Origin: Nocardia farcinica | Lineage (GTDB): Bacteria; Actinomycetota; Actinomycetes; Mycobacteriales; Mycobacteriaceae | Length of the DNA: 64,000 nucleotides | Assembly (NCBI RefSeq): GCF_001182745.1 | Contig: NZ_LN868938.1 | Span: 1,488,001 to 1,552,000 of the forward strand | Reading direction: 5' to 3' | Shown: positions 8,595 through 15,966 of the stretch, in pieces | Position numbering within the stretch: position 1 is the first letter of the stretch | Layout of the letters: each line of letters starts with the position of its first letter | The notes under the pieces: model-generated | The model's input: only the letters and a program-made list of their open reading frames with translations | Told to the model about the DNA's origin: nothing | Database searches by the model: none | Made by a program: the position numbers and the translations under genes

Positions 8595-9545
8595 TCAGCG
8601 GCCCAGCGGCTCGTCCACGGTGGCGGGCTGGCGCAGCCGTAGCGCCTCTAGCAGGCCCTTGGTGTACTGCGGCGGCGACGCGTGCACCGAGAGCATGTTC
8701 GCGACCGCGCGATAGGCGGACAGGTCCGACTCCTTGTCCAGGTACAGCGCGCCGGTGAGCTGCTGGAGGTAGACGATGTCGGGCAGGTCGGCCTCGGTGA
8801 AGCGCAGCACGGTGAAGGCGCCGTCGGCGAGGGCCGGTCCGCCGACGTGGTCGGGCAGCACCTGCAGGGTGATGTTCGGTCGGTCCAGGGCCTCGAGCAG
8901 CCGATCGAGCTGGTCGCGCCACACGGCCGACCCGCCGATCGGCCTGCGTAGCGCGGCTTCCTCCACGATCAACCACACCTGCGGCGGGTCGGTCCGATCC
9001 AGGATGTGCTGCCTGCGCATGCGCAACGCGACGCGGCGCTCGATCGCGTCGGCGGGTTCGTCGGGGTGTGCCAGGGTCAGCAGGGCGCGCGCGTAGTCGG
9101 CGGTCTGCAACAGTTCCGGGACCGCCCGTGGCTCGTAGCAGCGAATCAGCCGCGCGCCCTGCTCCAGGCCGAGATAGGTGTCGAACCACTTGGGCAGCCA
9201 GTCCGAGTCGTGGTGCCACCAGCCCGAGGCATTGGCCTGCCTGGCCAGCGTGAGGAACTCCGCGCGCTCGGTCTCGTCCTCGACGCCGTAGAGCGTGAGC
9301 AGGTCGACCAGATCGCGTTCGCGAAAACCGGTGCGACCCAGCTCCAGCCGGCTGATCTTCGAGTGCGATCCGCGGATCGCCTCGCCGGCGTCCTCGCGCG
9401 AGATGCCGCGGCTCTCGCGCAGCCGCCGCAGCCTGCCGCCGAGAATCATACGAAGCACAGTCGGACCGCCTTCGGGAGCGGGTTGTCTTGCGGGCGGGGC
9501 AGATTCGGTGCCGGGAGCATGGCGTCGGCCGTCCGGGGAACGCAT
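8595..9545 (-). CDS. XRE-family regulator with DUF5753 domain
   Basis: 316 residues. A helix-turn-helix (about residues 35-95, LGGRLRRLRESRGISREDAGEAIRGSHSKISRLELGRTGF) is followed by the DUF5753 domain. That domain shows its usual motifs YLGLEQGARLIRCYEPRAVPELLQTADYARALL, RRQHIL and LPDIVYLQQLTGALYLD. It is a paralogue of the protein at 11922-12809, sharing the HTH and the GPTVLR lead-in. These actinobacterial regulators usually work with small DUF397 partners, but none lies beside this copy. The ATG at 9545 has a poor ribosome site; the true start may be slightly internal. Confidence 0.88.
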   Translation of the reverse strand: MRSPDGRRHAPGTESAPPARQPAPEGGPTVLRMILGGRLRRLRESRGISREDAGEAIRGSHSKISRLELGRTGFRERDLVDLLTLYGVEDETERAEFLTLARQANASGWWHHDSDWLPKWFDTYLGLEQGARLIRCYEPRAVPELLQTADYARALLTLAHPDEPADAIERRVALRMRRQHILDRTDPPQVWLIVEEAALRRPIGGSAVWRDQLDRLLEALDRPNITLQVLPDHVGGPALADGAFTVLRFTEADLPDIVYLQQLTGALYLDKESDLSAYRAVANMLSVHASPPQYTKGLLEALRLRQPATVDEPLGR

Positions 9546-9558
9546 CCATAGAGTCTGC

Positions 9559-9575
9559 CATGCGCACAGCGCATG
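9559..9575. promoter_or_regulatory. Palindrome in front of XRE regulator gene
   Basis: CATGCGC-ACA-GCGCATG is a perfect inverted repeat with 7-bp arms, only 14 bp upstream of the XRE start codon. Its position suggests an autoregulatory operator. No promoter hexamers are convincing here. Confidence 0.4.
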
Positions 9576-9677
9576 ACTCCAGCACTAAAACGGAGTGTCT
9601 TCAGTGATATTCATCCGGGGTCGCCGCGGCGTCTAGGCTGGTTCACGACGCGGCCCCACGGCAGGGAAGGACGGCGG

Positions 9678-10178
9678 GTGACACTTCGGAGACCGGCGGG
9701 CAGGCGCGCGGCGGCGGTCCTGGCCCCGCTGGCGCTGGCCGCCCTCCTCACCGGTTGCGGCGACGACCAGCCCGCCGCCGCTCCCCCGGCCACCGCCACC
9801 ACCCCGCGTCCGCCGACCACCGCCACACCGCCGCCGGTCGCCGCACTGCCGACGATCGATCCCTACGCGGACGTCCCGCTGATCGATCGGGTGGAGTGGA
9901 CCGACACGGTCGACGGCGACCGGCTGCTGGTCGTGCCGACCCGGGCGGGCCGGGACACCACCTTCCCCGGCGCGGAGAACCGCGCCTGGGCCGAGATCGT
10001 CGCGCTCTCCCCGGCGGCCGACAGCCCCGGCATGCGCGACCAGTTCGTCTGCCACTGGCACTGGGCGCGGCTGGTGCAGCCGGACAAACCGAGCTGGAAC
10101 CTGGAACCCTGGCGCCCGGCGGTCGGGTATCAGGAGACCGTGCGGGCCTCCTGCAATCCCGGCGGACCCGAGCGCTGA
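9678..10178 (+). CDS. DUF2599-domain lipoprotein
   Basis: 166 residues. The N-terminus is a bacterial lipoprotein signal: basic RRPAGRRAA, hydrophobic VLAPLALAALL, then the lipobox LLTGC (Cys about residue 28). A Pro/Thr/Ala-rich spacer of about 35 residues follows. The folded part, from VPLIDRVEWTD to SWNLEPWRPAVGYQETVRASCNPGG, matches the DUF2599 family of mycobacteria and Nocardia, whose function is not known. Two Cys in the domain could form a disulfide outside the membrane. GTG at 9678 is preceded by GGAAGGACGGC. It is probably anchored in the cytoplasmic membrane facing the cell wall. Confidence 0.85.
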   Translation: MTLRRPAGRRAAAVLAPLALAALLTGCGDDQPAAAPPATATTPRPPTTATPPPVAALPTIDPYADVPLIDRVEWTDTVDGDRLLVVPTRAGRDTTFPGAENRAWAEIVALSPAADSPGMRDQFVCHWHWARLVQPDKPSWNLEPWRPAVGYQETVRASCNPGGPER

Positions 10179-10209
10179 CCCGAACCGGCGTCGACACGAG
10201 AGGACCGAC

Positions 10210-10869
10210 ATGGACGTGGTGATCGCAGGCGGACACGGCAAGATCGCGCTGCTGCTGGCCGAGCAGCTGACGGCGAACGGGCATCGGGTGCGCAGCCTGA
10301 TCCGCAACCCCGAGCACACCGGTGACGTCGTGGCGACCGGCGCGGAGCCGGTGCTGCTCGACCTCGAACAGGCCGACGTCACCGCGGTGGCCGCCGCCCT
10401 CGCCGGCGCCGACGCGGCGGTCTTCGCGGCCGGCGCGGGACCGGGCAGCGGTGCGGCCCGCAAATACACCGTCGACCGGGACGGTTCGGTCCTGCTCGCG
10501 GAGGCGGCCCAGCGCGCCGGAGTGCGGCGCTTCGTGCAGATCTCGGCGATGGGCACCGGTGCGCCACCGGCACCGGGAACGGACGAGGTGTGGGCGGCCT
10601 ATCTCGACGCCAAGACCCAGGCCGAAGACGATCTGCGGTCAAGGGATCTGGACTGGACGGTGCTGCGGCCGGGCCGCCTGGTCGACACGGTCTCCAGCGG
10701 TTCGGTCACGCTCAGCACCGGACGGGTGGGTCGCGACAGTATCGCTCGCGCGGACGTCGCCGCCGTCATCGCCGCGTTGCTGCCCGCAGCGAACACCGTG
10801 CACACCACACTCGAGCTGGTAGCGGGCGTCACACCGATTTCCGAGGCCGTCGCAGCAATCAGTAACTGA
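10210..10869 (+). CDS. NAD(P)-binding atypical SDR (NmrA/SDR_a5-like)
   Basis: 219 residues with a Rossmann start VVIAGGHGKIALLLAEQL and the typical block AAVFAAGAGPGSGAARKYTVDRDG, then RFVQISAMG and the C-terminal LDWTVLRPGRL. This is the pattern of small atypical SDRs that bind NAD(P) and often act as redox sensors or flavin/quinone-type reductases. The classical Tyr-x-x-x-Lys is not obvious; the YLDAKTQAE segment may supply the equivalent Tyr and Lys. It follows the lipoprotein gene by 31 bp with GAGAGGACCGAC before the ATG, so the two may be one unit. Confidence 0.85.
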   Translation: MDVVIAGGHGKIALLLAEQLTANGHRVRSLIRNPEHTGDVVATGAEPVLLDLEQADVTAVAAALAGADAAVFAAGAGPGSGAARKYTVDRDGSVLLAEAAQRAGVRRFVQISAMGTGAPPAPGTDEVWAAYLDAKTQAEDDLRSRDLDWTVLRPGRLVDTVSSGSVTLSTGRVGRDSIARADVAAVIAALLPAANTVHTTLELVAGVTPISEAVAAISN

Positions 10870-11318
10870 AAAATTGCTGAACTGATCTGCGCGGCAAGGA
10901 AATAAGTACCATCCACTCGGTTGGATTCAGCCCCGGGCACATCCATTGGATTCGTTTTCATCACGATTGCGTGTGCTTGCTCCCGTTCGGATGACAGAAG
11001 CGGTAGACCGGGAGTGCACGGCGAATCCGATCGAGCGGAAGGCCTCACGCACCGCGAGACGGATTCTTCACACACCGGTGAGTGCGGGCCCGGACCGCGC
11101 CCGCACCCGCCGGACGAAGCACCACCCCAGGCCCGACCGACCCGCCGGCACCCGATCCGACGGGCCACGAGCGGCGGAAACACCGCCGCGCGACGGGCAG
11201 CGCACGGTATCCGCACGGGGATGATCGGTGGCAGTCACCCATAGCGAACCACCCGGTCGGCACGACCGGTAGTACTGCCGGAATGCGAAAGTCATTCTCT
11301 GCGAATACAAATGGACCG
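10870..11318. other. Long non-coding stretch with no gene recognised
   Basis: About 450 bp between the NAD(P)-binding gene and the first M-x-Q-P promoter. The first 120 bp are AT-richer than the surroundings. Open frames here, such as 10921-11244, are low-complexity, rich in Arg/Pro/His and lack ribosome sites, so I do not call them. No repeat or RNA structure stands out. Confidence 0.5.
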
Positions 11319-11359
11319 TACAGATGTACTTGCATCTGCAAGACACACGGTCCTAGACT
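11319..11359 (+). promoter_or_regulatory. M-x-Q-P promoter-operator, copy 1
   Basis: A palindrome TACAGATG-N6-CATCTGCA (11319-11340) overlaps a -35 box TTGCAT (11330-11335). After exactly 18 bases comes the -10 box TAGACT (11354-11359). The same arrangement recurs at 14467 and 42313 with the same spacing. It drives the 101-residue protein at 11466 through a leader of about 100 bases. Confidence 0.75.
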
Positions 11360-11465
11360 CTGAATCGCACAGCTCGACAAGGGGACAACCAGGGGCGGCC
11401 GTTACGGCGAATCGACGGGCAATGTCGCCATAAGTTAGCCGCCGCCGAAAGTCAGGGGCGTTCAC

Positions 11466-11771
11466 ATGAATCAACCACTCATTGGCGGCCACGTCGGCCT
11501 CGCCGAATCCGCTCTGGCCGTCCAGCCAGCGAACGGTAGAACCATGAGCACACCGTCGGCCCGGTCCGGGCAACGAACCACCAGCTATTCGCGGGAGACC
11601 GCCGTCGCCTTCGTCATCGACGCCGTCGAGTCCACCGGCGCCGCGACGCGGAACGACTTCGACATCGATCGGATCGTCAACACCGCCCACGACCTGGCGG
11701 ACGACTGGGATCTGAACACCCTGCAGCCGGAGACCTTCTGGCGCATCGCGGCCACGTTCATCAAGCAGTGA
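11466..11771 (+). CDS. Small protein of unknown function (M-x-Q-P family, 101 aa)
   Basis: Starts MNQPLIGG and ends in an acidic helical part: TAVAFVIDAVESTGAATRNDFDIDRIVNTAHDLADDWDLNTLQPETFWRIAATFIKQ. I recognise no domain. The first residues match the pattern M-x-Q-P of two other small genes here (14598 and 42398) that share the same promoter-operator. AGGGGCG lies about 7 bases before the ATG. An internal ATG at codon 27 is the other possible start. It is cytoplasmic with no membrane segment. The context next to a DUF397/XRE pair and a DUF574 methyltransferase suggests a regulatory or developmental role, which is inference only. Confidence 0.7.
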   Translation: MNQPLIGGHVGLAESALAVQPANGRTMSTPSARSGQRTTSYSRETAVAFVIDAVESTGAATRNDFDIDRIVNTAHDLADDWDLNTLQPETFWRIAATFIKQ

Positions 11772-11850
11772 CGGCCGCGCGGTAGCTGCCGGTTCGCCTC
11801 CCGATCACCGTCCACTGGTCGGGTGGCGGTACCGCGGGCCACGACGACGA

Positions 11851-11888
11851 ATGACGGCCTGCCCGGAGCGATCCGGGCAGGCCGTCAT
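11851..11888. terminator. Bidirectional hairpin terminator
   Basis: A perfect 17-bp inverted repeat (11851-11867 with 11872-11888, outer end ATGACGGCC) and a 4-base loop GCGA lie between the convergent genes ending at 11771 and 11922. Confidence 0.8.
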
Positions 11889-11921
11889 CCATTTCGCGAC
11901 CGGGCGGTCGCTTCCGAACTG

Positions 11922-12809
11922 CTACAAGCCGGCGGCGAAGTTCTTCAACCAGTCCACCGACTTGTCGGGCGCCAGCGCCTGGACGCTCAGGCGGTCCATC
12001 ACCGACCGGTACAGCGCCAAGTCCTGCGTACGATCCAGATACAGGGCACTGGTCAGGTGTTCGAGGTACACGACGTCGGGCAGTTCCGCCTCGGCGAAGC
12101 GCAGAATGCTGAACGACGCCCCCGCGGCGGCGTGCTCACCCGCCGAGTAGGGCAACACCTGCAAGGTGACGTTGGGCAGCGCGGCGAGTTCGATCAGGTG
12201 CTCGATCTGCGCCCGGTGCACCTGCACGCCGCCCACCGGCCGGTGCAGGGCCGCCTCGTCGAGGACGGCCCACACGATCGGCGGCTCCGGCCTGCGCAGG
12301 ATCTCCTGCCTGCGCCTGCGGACGTCGACCCGGCGATCGGTGTCGGCGTCGTCGCTGCCCAACGCCAGCACGGCGCGGGCGTAATCGGGGGTCTGCAACA
12401 GGCCGGGCACGAGGTGTGCCTCGTAGGTACGGATCTTCCACGCGGCCTGTTCCAGACCGAGATACTGACCGAACCACTGGGGCAGCAGATCGCTGTAGCG
12501 ATGCCACCACCCCGGCTCGTTGGCCCGGCGCGCGAGATCCAGGAACGATTCGCGCTCGGCGGGGTCGACCACGCCGTAGAGCGTCAGCAGATCCCGGATG
12601 TCGCGTTCCTTGAAGCCGGTGCGGCCCAACTCCAGACGACTGATCTTCGCGTGCGATCCGCGGATGGCGTCACCCGCCGCTTCCCGGGTGATGTTGCGGC
12701 TCTCCCGCAATTTCCTCAGCTGACCGCCGAGTGCGATCCGCAGTACGGTCGGACCACGTTCCGCGACAGCTTGTTGCACACGACCGTCGTCGTTGGGTTC
12801 TGCGATCAT
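11922..12809 (-). CDS. XRE-family regulator with DUF5753 domain, partner of DUF397
   Basis: 295 residues. The HTH lies at about 22-80 (LGGQLRKLRESRNITREAAGDAIRGSHAKISRLELGRTGF). The DUF5753 domain follows, with YLGLEQAAWKIRTYEAHLVPGLLQTPDYARAVL, the VWAVLDEAALHRPVGG block and LPDVVYLEHLTSALYLD. The ATG at 12809 was chosen over an upstream in-frame ATG because GGAGACGAG precedes it and the paralogue at 8595 aligns from the same region. The DUF397 gene lies 196 bp upstream on the same strand, the arrangement typical of these XRE/DUF397 pairs in actinobacteria. The pair probably regulates one or more of the palindromic sites nearby. Confidence 0.9.
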   Translation of the reverse strand: MIAEPNDDGRVQQAVAERGPTVLRIALGGQLRKLRESRNITREAAGDAIRGSHAKISRLELGRTGFKERDIRDLLTLYGVVDPAERESFLDLARRANEPGWWHRYSDLLPQWFGQYLGLEQAAWKIRTYEAHLVPGLLQTPDYARAVLALGSDDADTDRRVDVRRRRQEILRRPEPPIVWAVLDEAALHRPVGGVQVHRAQIEHLIELAALPNVTLQVLPYSAGEHAAAGASFSILRFAEAELPDVVYLEHLTSALYLDRTQDLALYRSVMDRLSVQALAPDKSVDWLKNFAAGL

Positions 12810-13005
12810 GGAGCTCGTCTCCGCTACTCGAGGGCGCATTCCCGTCCGCACGGGAGGCGCCACTGCGCCACCAGCATCCAGGGGGTCCCGGCACCACCAG
12901 TGTGGCACATCCGTCGCCGGTCACAAAGACCACCGGCACACCTGTGGCGTCGCGGGAATCGGCGCACCGCTCGACGACGGAGACGATCCGGCGCCGCCCG
13001 GGCTC

Positions 13006-13230
13006 TCAGTTGGTCAGATCGTCGAACTCCCCGGCTTTCGCGCCGCGAACGAACGCATCGATCTCGGGCCGGGTGTAGAAGATGACTGCTCCTTGGGGGT
13101 CGCGCGAGTTCCGCATGGCCACAAGACCGTTGGTCGCCTCGGCGAGTTCGACGCAGTTGCCGCCGCTCGGGCCGCTGAACGAGCTCTTCCGCCAGGCACC
13201 GGTGATGCGGTGCGCGATCGTCTCCGACAT
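13006..13230 (-). CDS. DUF397 small protein
   Basis: 74 residues from ATG 13230. The DUF397 hallmark GAWRKSSFSGPSGGNCVELAE and the end VIFYTRPEIDAFVRGAKAGEFDDL are clear. AGGAG is placed five to six bases before the ATG; a GTG two codons upstream is less well placed. DUF397 proteins are small actinobacterial partners of DUF5753-type XRE regulators and are thought to modulate them. Its promoter region contains a split version of the TGCAGATG/CATTTGCA palindrome seen at the M-x-Q-P promoters. Confidence 0.92.
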   Translation of the reverse strand: MSETIAHRITGAWRKSSFSGPSGGNCVELAEATNGLVAMRNSRDPQGAVIFYTRPEIDAFVRGAKAGEFDDLTN

Positions 13231-13277
13231 GTCCACTCCTCGTTTGCGCAGTGTGAGTGATTCGTACGAGTCGGTTT

Positions 13278-13311
13278 TGCAGATGCACGCTCAAACGTTC
13301 TTGCATTTGCA
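13278..13311. promoter_or_regulatory. Split TGCAGATGCA palindrome upstream of DUF397 gene
   Basis: TGCAGATGCA (13278-13287) and TGCATTTGCA (13302-13311) form an inverted repeat with one mismatch and a 14-base spacer. The half-sites are those of the M-x-Q-P operators, but their spacing is about one helical turn longer. On the minus strand, GTGCAT and TACGAA (16-base spacer) could be the DUF397 promoter. Confidence 0.55.
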
Positions 13312-13464
13312 CCGACGCGTGGACGATAGCACGAAGTTCACCGCGGGGGGCGTTGTGCGCCAAGGATTTTCGGACCTACTGGTCGGCTTTGTTACGCGTG
13401 TCGAGAACTGTCCGAATACGCCGAGTTCAGGTCCCTCATCTCGGCGGCCGACCGGCCTTGAATC

Positions 13465-13483
13465 TTGTACTGTCACAGTGCAA
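13465..13483. promoter_or_regulatory. Palindrome upstream of DUF574 methyltransferase gene
   Basis: TTGTACTGTCACAGTGCAA is a 19-bp palindrome with 9-bp arms and one mismatch, centred on base 13474, about 90 bp before the methyltransferase start. It is probably an operator; the binding protein is unknown. Confidence 0.5.
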
Positions 13484-13571
13484 CAACGGATGTACCGACC
13501 GTTCGCGCGGGGAGGTCGCGCACGGCGGTACCGCCATCACGAAGAACCGCTCGCCTGAGGAGTCGCACGCA

Positions 13572-14369
13572 ATGCCCGATGACCACGCCCCGTTGATCCG
13601 GACCGACATCCCGCACTCGGCGCGCATCTGGAACTACTGGATGGGCGGCAAGGACTACTACGAAATCGACAGGGTCGCCGGCGACGCGGGCATCGAGGTC
13701 GACCCCGACATCACCACCATGGCGGTGCAGTCACGGCAGTTCCTCATCCGCGCCGTGCGGTTCCTGGCCAGCGAGATCGGCATCCGCCAGTTCCTCGACA
13801 TCGGCACCGGCCTGCCCACCATGCAGAACACCCACGAGGTGGCCCAGAGCGTCGCGCCGGAGTCCAAGGTCGTCTACGTCGACAACGATCCGCTGGTGCT
13901 CACCCACGCCAGGGCGCTGCTGACCAGCACCACCCCCGAGGGCGTGACGACCTACGTCGACTGCGACTTCCACGACCCCGAGCAGATCATCGCCGACGCC
14001 CGCAACGTGCTCAATCTGAACGAGCCAGTCGGCGTGATGTTCATGGGCGTGCTCGGCCACGCCAAGACCTACGACGAACTGCGCCGCATCGTGGACACCG
14101 TGCTCGCGGCGGTGCCCTCGGGCAGCTACCTGGTCATGTGGGACGGCACCGACGACAGTGCCGAGTACGTCGCCCTGTGCAAGAACTACGCCGAAACCGG
14201 TGGCGTGCCCTATGTTCCGCGGCCGCAGGAGCAGATTCGCGCGGTGTTCGACGGATTGGAGATGGTGGAACCGGGGTTCGTCTCCATCACGCAGTGGCGG
14301 CCCGACGCCACCCAGGTGGGCGAGATCCGGCCGATCTCGGCCTACGGCGCGGTCGCGCGCAAGCCCTGA
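13572..14369 (+). CDS. DUF574-type SAM-dependent methyltransferase
   Basis: 265 residues. The opening IRTDIPHSARIWNYWMGGKDYYEIDRVAGDAG is the fingerprint of the actinobacterial DUF574/Methyltransf_19 family. The SAM-binding glycine motif FLDIGTGLPT is followed by VVYVDNDPLVLTHARALL and VGVMFMGVLGH. These proteins are methyltransferase-like; many are abundant paralogues near XRE/DUF397 pairs and their substrates are unknown. The ATG at 13572 follows GAGGAG by 11 bases. The gene is monocistronic, ends in a strong hairpin at 14409-14445, and has its own palindromic site upstream. Confidence 0.92.
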   Translation: MPDDHAPLIRTDIPHSARIWNYWMGGKDYYEIDRVAGDAGIEVDPDITTMAVQSRQFLIRAVRFLASEIGIRQFLDIGTGLPTMQNTHEVAQSVAPESKVVYVDNDPLVLTHARALLTSTTPEGVTTYVDCDFHDPEQIIADARNVLNLNEPVGVMFMGVLGHAKTYDELRRIVDTVLAAVPSGSYLVMWDGTDDSAEYVALCKNYAETGGVPYVPRPQEQIRAVFDGLEMVEPGFVSITQWRPDATQVGEIRPISAYGAVARKP

Positions 14370-14408
14370 CGCCGACGCGGCATCACGAGCCAAACCCCCT
14401 GCGGCACA

Positions 14409-14445
14409 ACGGCGGCCGTCGTCCTGCGCGGACGGCGGCCGCCGT
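14409..14445 (+). terminator. Hairpin terminator of the DUF574 gene
   Basis: The arms ACGGCGGCCG (14409-14418) and CGGCCGCCGT (14436-14445) close a GC-rich stem whose loop also pairs CGTCC with GGACG. TTTACA follows. Confidence 0.7.
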
Positions 14446-14466
14446 TTACAAACCGCCCGGCACCCT

Positions 14467-14507
14467 TACAGATGTACTTGCATCTGTAAGCGACACGGCC
14501 GTAAACT
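14467..14507 (+). promoter_or_regulatory. M-x-Q-P promoter-operator, copy 2
   Basis: Palindrome TACAGATG-N6-CATCTGTA (14467-14488), perfect in this copy. It has -35 TTGCAT at 14478-14483, an 18-base spacer and -10 TAAACT at 14502-14507. The downstream gene at 14598 starts about 85 bases after the predicted start point. Confidence 0.75.
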
Positions 14508-14597
14508 CGCCGCAAGACATATCGGGGAGGTCCGCCGGAATTTCCGTTCGGCGCCGGATCATCGCCTCCCCATCGCCAGAAGCGAGGGGCGGTCGAA

Positions 14598-14852
14598 ATG
14601 CACCAACCATTCCGAACTCCCTACCCGGCGGGCATCGCTGCGGGGATAGCCGAACCACCACGCTCCCCCGCCGAGACCTGGCGTGCTCGGGTGTACACCG
14701 ATGTGGCATCGGCCGATTGCAGCGTCGAGCCGGGCGGGCTCACCTATCGCCGCGCCCGCGAGATCCTGCTCGTTCACGAGGTCCACGGACCGCAGTGCCG
14801 GCAGTGGCTGGCCGCCGCGGCCTACCTGTCGGCCGGACTCGACGACGAGTGA
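14598..14852 (+). CDS. Small protein of unknown function (M-x-Q-P family, 84 aa)
   Basis: Begins MHQPFRTPYPAG; the C-terminal half YRRAREILLVHEVHGPQCRQWLAAAAYLSAGLDDE is helical. No known domain is recognised. It shares promoter architecture, leader style (GAGGGGCGGTCGAA before the ATG) and the M-x-Q-P opening with the genes at 11466 and 42398. The rest of the sequence is not visibly similar to them, apart from a H-x-P/Q-C-x-x-W/Y-x-A-A pattern faintly shared with the 42398 product. It is soluble and acidic at its end. It overlaps nothing, and the convergent alcohol dehydrogenase ends 23 bp away. Confidence 0.7.
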   Translation: MHQPFRTPYPAGIAAGIAEPPRSPAETWRARVYTDVASADCSVEPGGLTYRRAREILLVHEVHGPQCRQWLAAAAYLSAGLDDE

Positions 14853-14874
14853 CCGAAGCGGCACGCCCTAGAGC

Positions 14875-15966
14875 TCACCAGCGCAGCACCGGTTTGACGA
14901 TCGTCCCCGCGCGCTGATCCGCGAGCGCCGTCTCGATCTCCGCGCTCGGATAGACGCTCACCAGCCGATCCAACGGCAACCGGCCCGAGCGGTACAACTC
15001 CAGTAGCCGGGGCACGAATTCGGTGGGCACCGAGTCCCCCTCCAGGCAACCCCGGATGCTCTTGCCGTGCACCACGATGTCCCGCATGTCCAGCGGCGGT
15101 GCGCCGGTCCCGAGGCCGACCGCCGCGACGGTGCCACCCACCCCGAGCGCGCGGACCGCGTCGGCCAGTACGGTGGGAATGCCGGTGGCCTCCAGCGCGT
15201 GGTCGGCCCCTCGCCCGGTCAGTTCGCGCACCCGGGCGGTGGTGTCGCCGTCGGCGGGGTCGAGTGCCGCGGTCGCGCCCAGTTCGAGCGCCAGGGCGCG
15301 ACGTTGCGCCGAGGTCTCCACGACGACCGTCCGCACCCCGTCGAGCGTGCGGGCCGCCAGCAGCGCGGCCAAGCCCACCGCGCCCGCGCCGTACACCACC
15401 AGCCAGGAATCCGCTTCCGGCCGAAGCAGATTCAGCACGGCACCGGCGCCGGTCTGGAAGCCGCAACCCAGCGGGGCGGCCACGACCGGATCGACCGACG
15501 GGTCGATGACGACGGTGTTGTCGGCGGTGGCGAGCGCATAGCCGGCCAGGCTCGATTGACCGAAGAACCCGTCGAGGACCGGTGCGCCGTCGACGGTCAC
15601 CCGCGGCGTACCGTCCGCCCTCCGCCCGAACGTGTTGAGAGCGGTGGCTTTTCGGCAGTATGCCGGGCGGCCGGTGGCGCAGTTGCGGCAGGCGCCGCAG
15701 TGCCGGAACGTCAGGACCACGTGGTCGCCGGGGCGCACCGCCGTGACCGCGCCGCCGACCTCCTCGACCACCCCTGCGCCCTCATGGCCGAGCAGCACCG
15801 GTCGATCGGCGGCGCCGGCGGCCCTGCTGACCAGATCGGTGTGGCAGATGCCCGAGGCGAGCACGCGAACCAGGATCTCGTCCGGACGCGGGGCGTCCAG
15901 GCACACCTGTTCGAGCTGGAACGGGCCGCGCGGATCCCGCGACAGCGCCGCCGTGGTCGTGCGCAT
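14875..15966 (-). CDS. Zinc-dependent alcohol dehydrogenase, aryl-alcohol type
   Basis: 363 residues of the medium-chain dehydrogenase family. The catalytic-zinc Cys lies in SGICHTDL and the His in GHEGAGVVEEVG. The structural zinc has its four Cys in the lobe HCGACRNCATGRPAYC. The NAD motif is VYGAGAVGLAALLAA, and LDMRDIVVHGKSIRGCLEGDSVP matches aryl-alcohol dehydrogenases. It should oxidise an alcohol to an aldehyde with NAD(+). The ATG at 15966 overlaps the stop codon of the upstream GXWXG gene (TGATG), so the two are translationally coupled. A divergent TetR gene with two operators controls the pair. Confidence 0.92.
   Translation of the reverse strand: MRTTTAALSRDPRGPFQLEQVCLDAPRPDEILVRVLASGICHTDLVSRAAGAADRPVLLGHEGAGVVEEVGGAVTAVRPGDHVVLTFRHCGACRNCATGRPAYCRKATALNTFGRRADGTPRVTVDGAPVLDGFFGQSSLAGYALATADNTVVIDPSVDPVVAAPLGCGFQTGAGAVLNLLRPEADSWLVVYGAGAVGLAALLAARTLDGVRTVVVETSAQRRALALELGATAALDPADGDTTARVRELTGRGADHALEATGIPTVLADAVRALGVGGTVAAVGLGTGAPPLDMRDIVVHGKSIRGCLEGDSVPTEFVPRLLELYRSGRLPLDRLVSVYPSAEIETALADQRAGTIVKPVLRW

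Noticed and set aside
10921..11244. A 107-codon frame in the long non-coding stretch
   Set aside because: Arg/Pro/His-rich random composition and no ribosome site; more likely non-coding.
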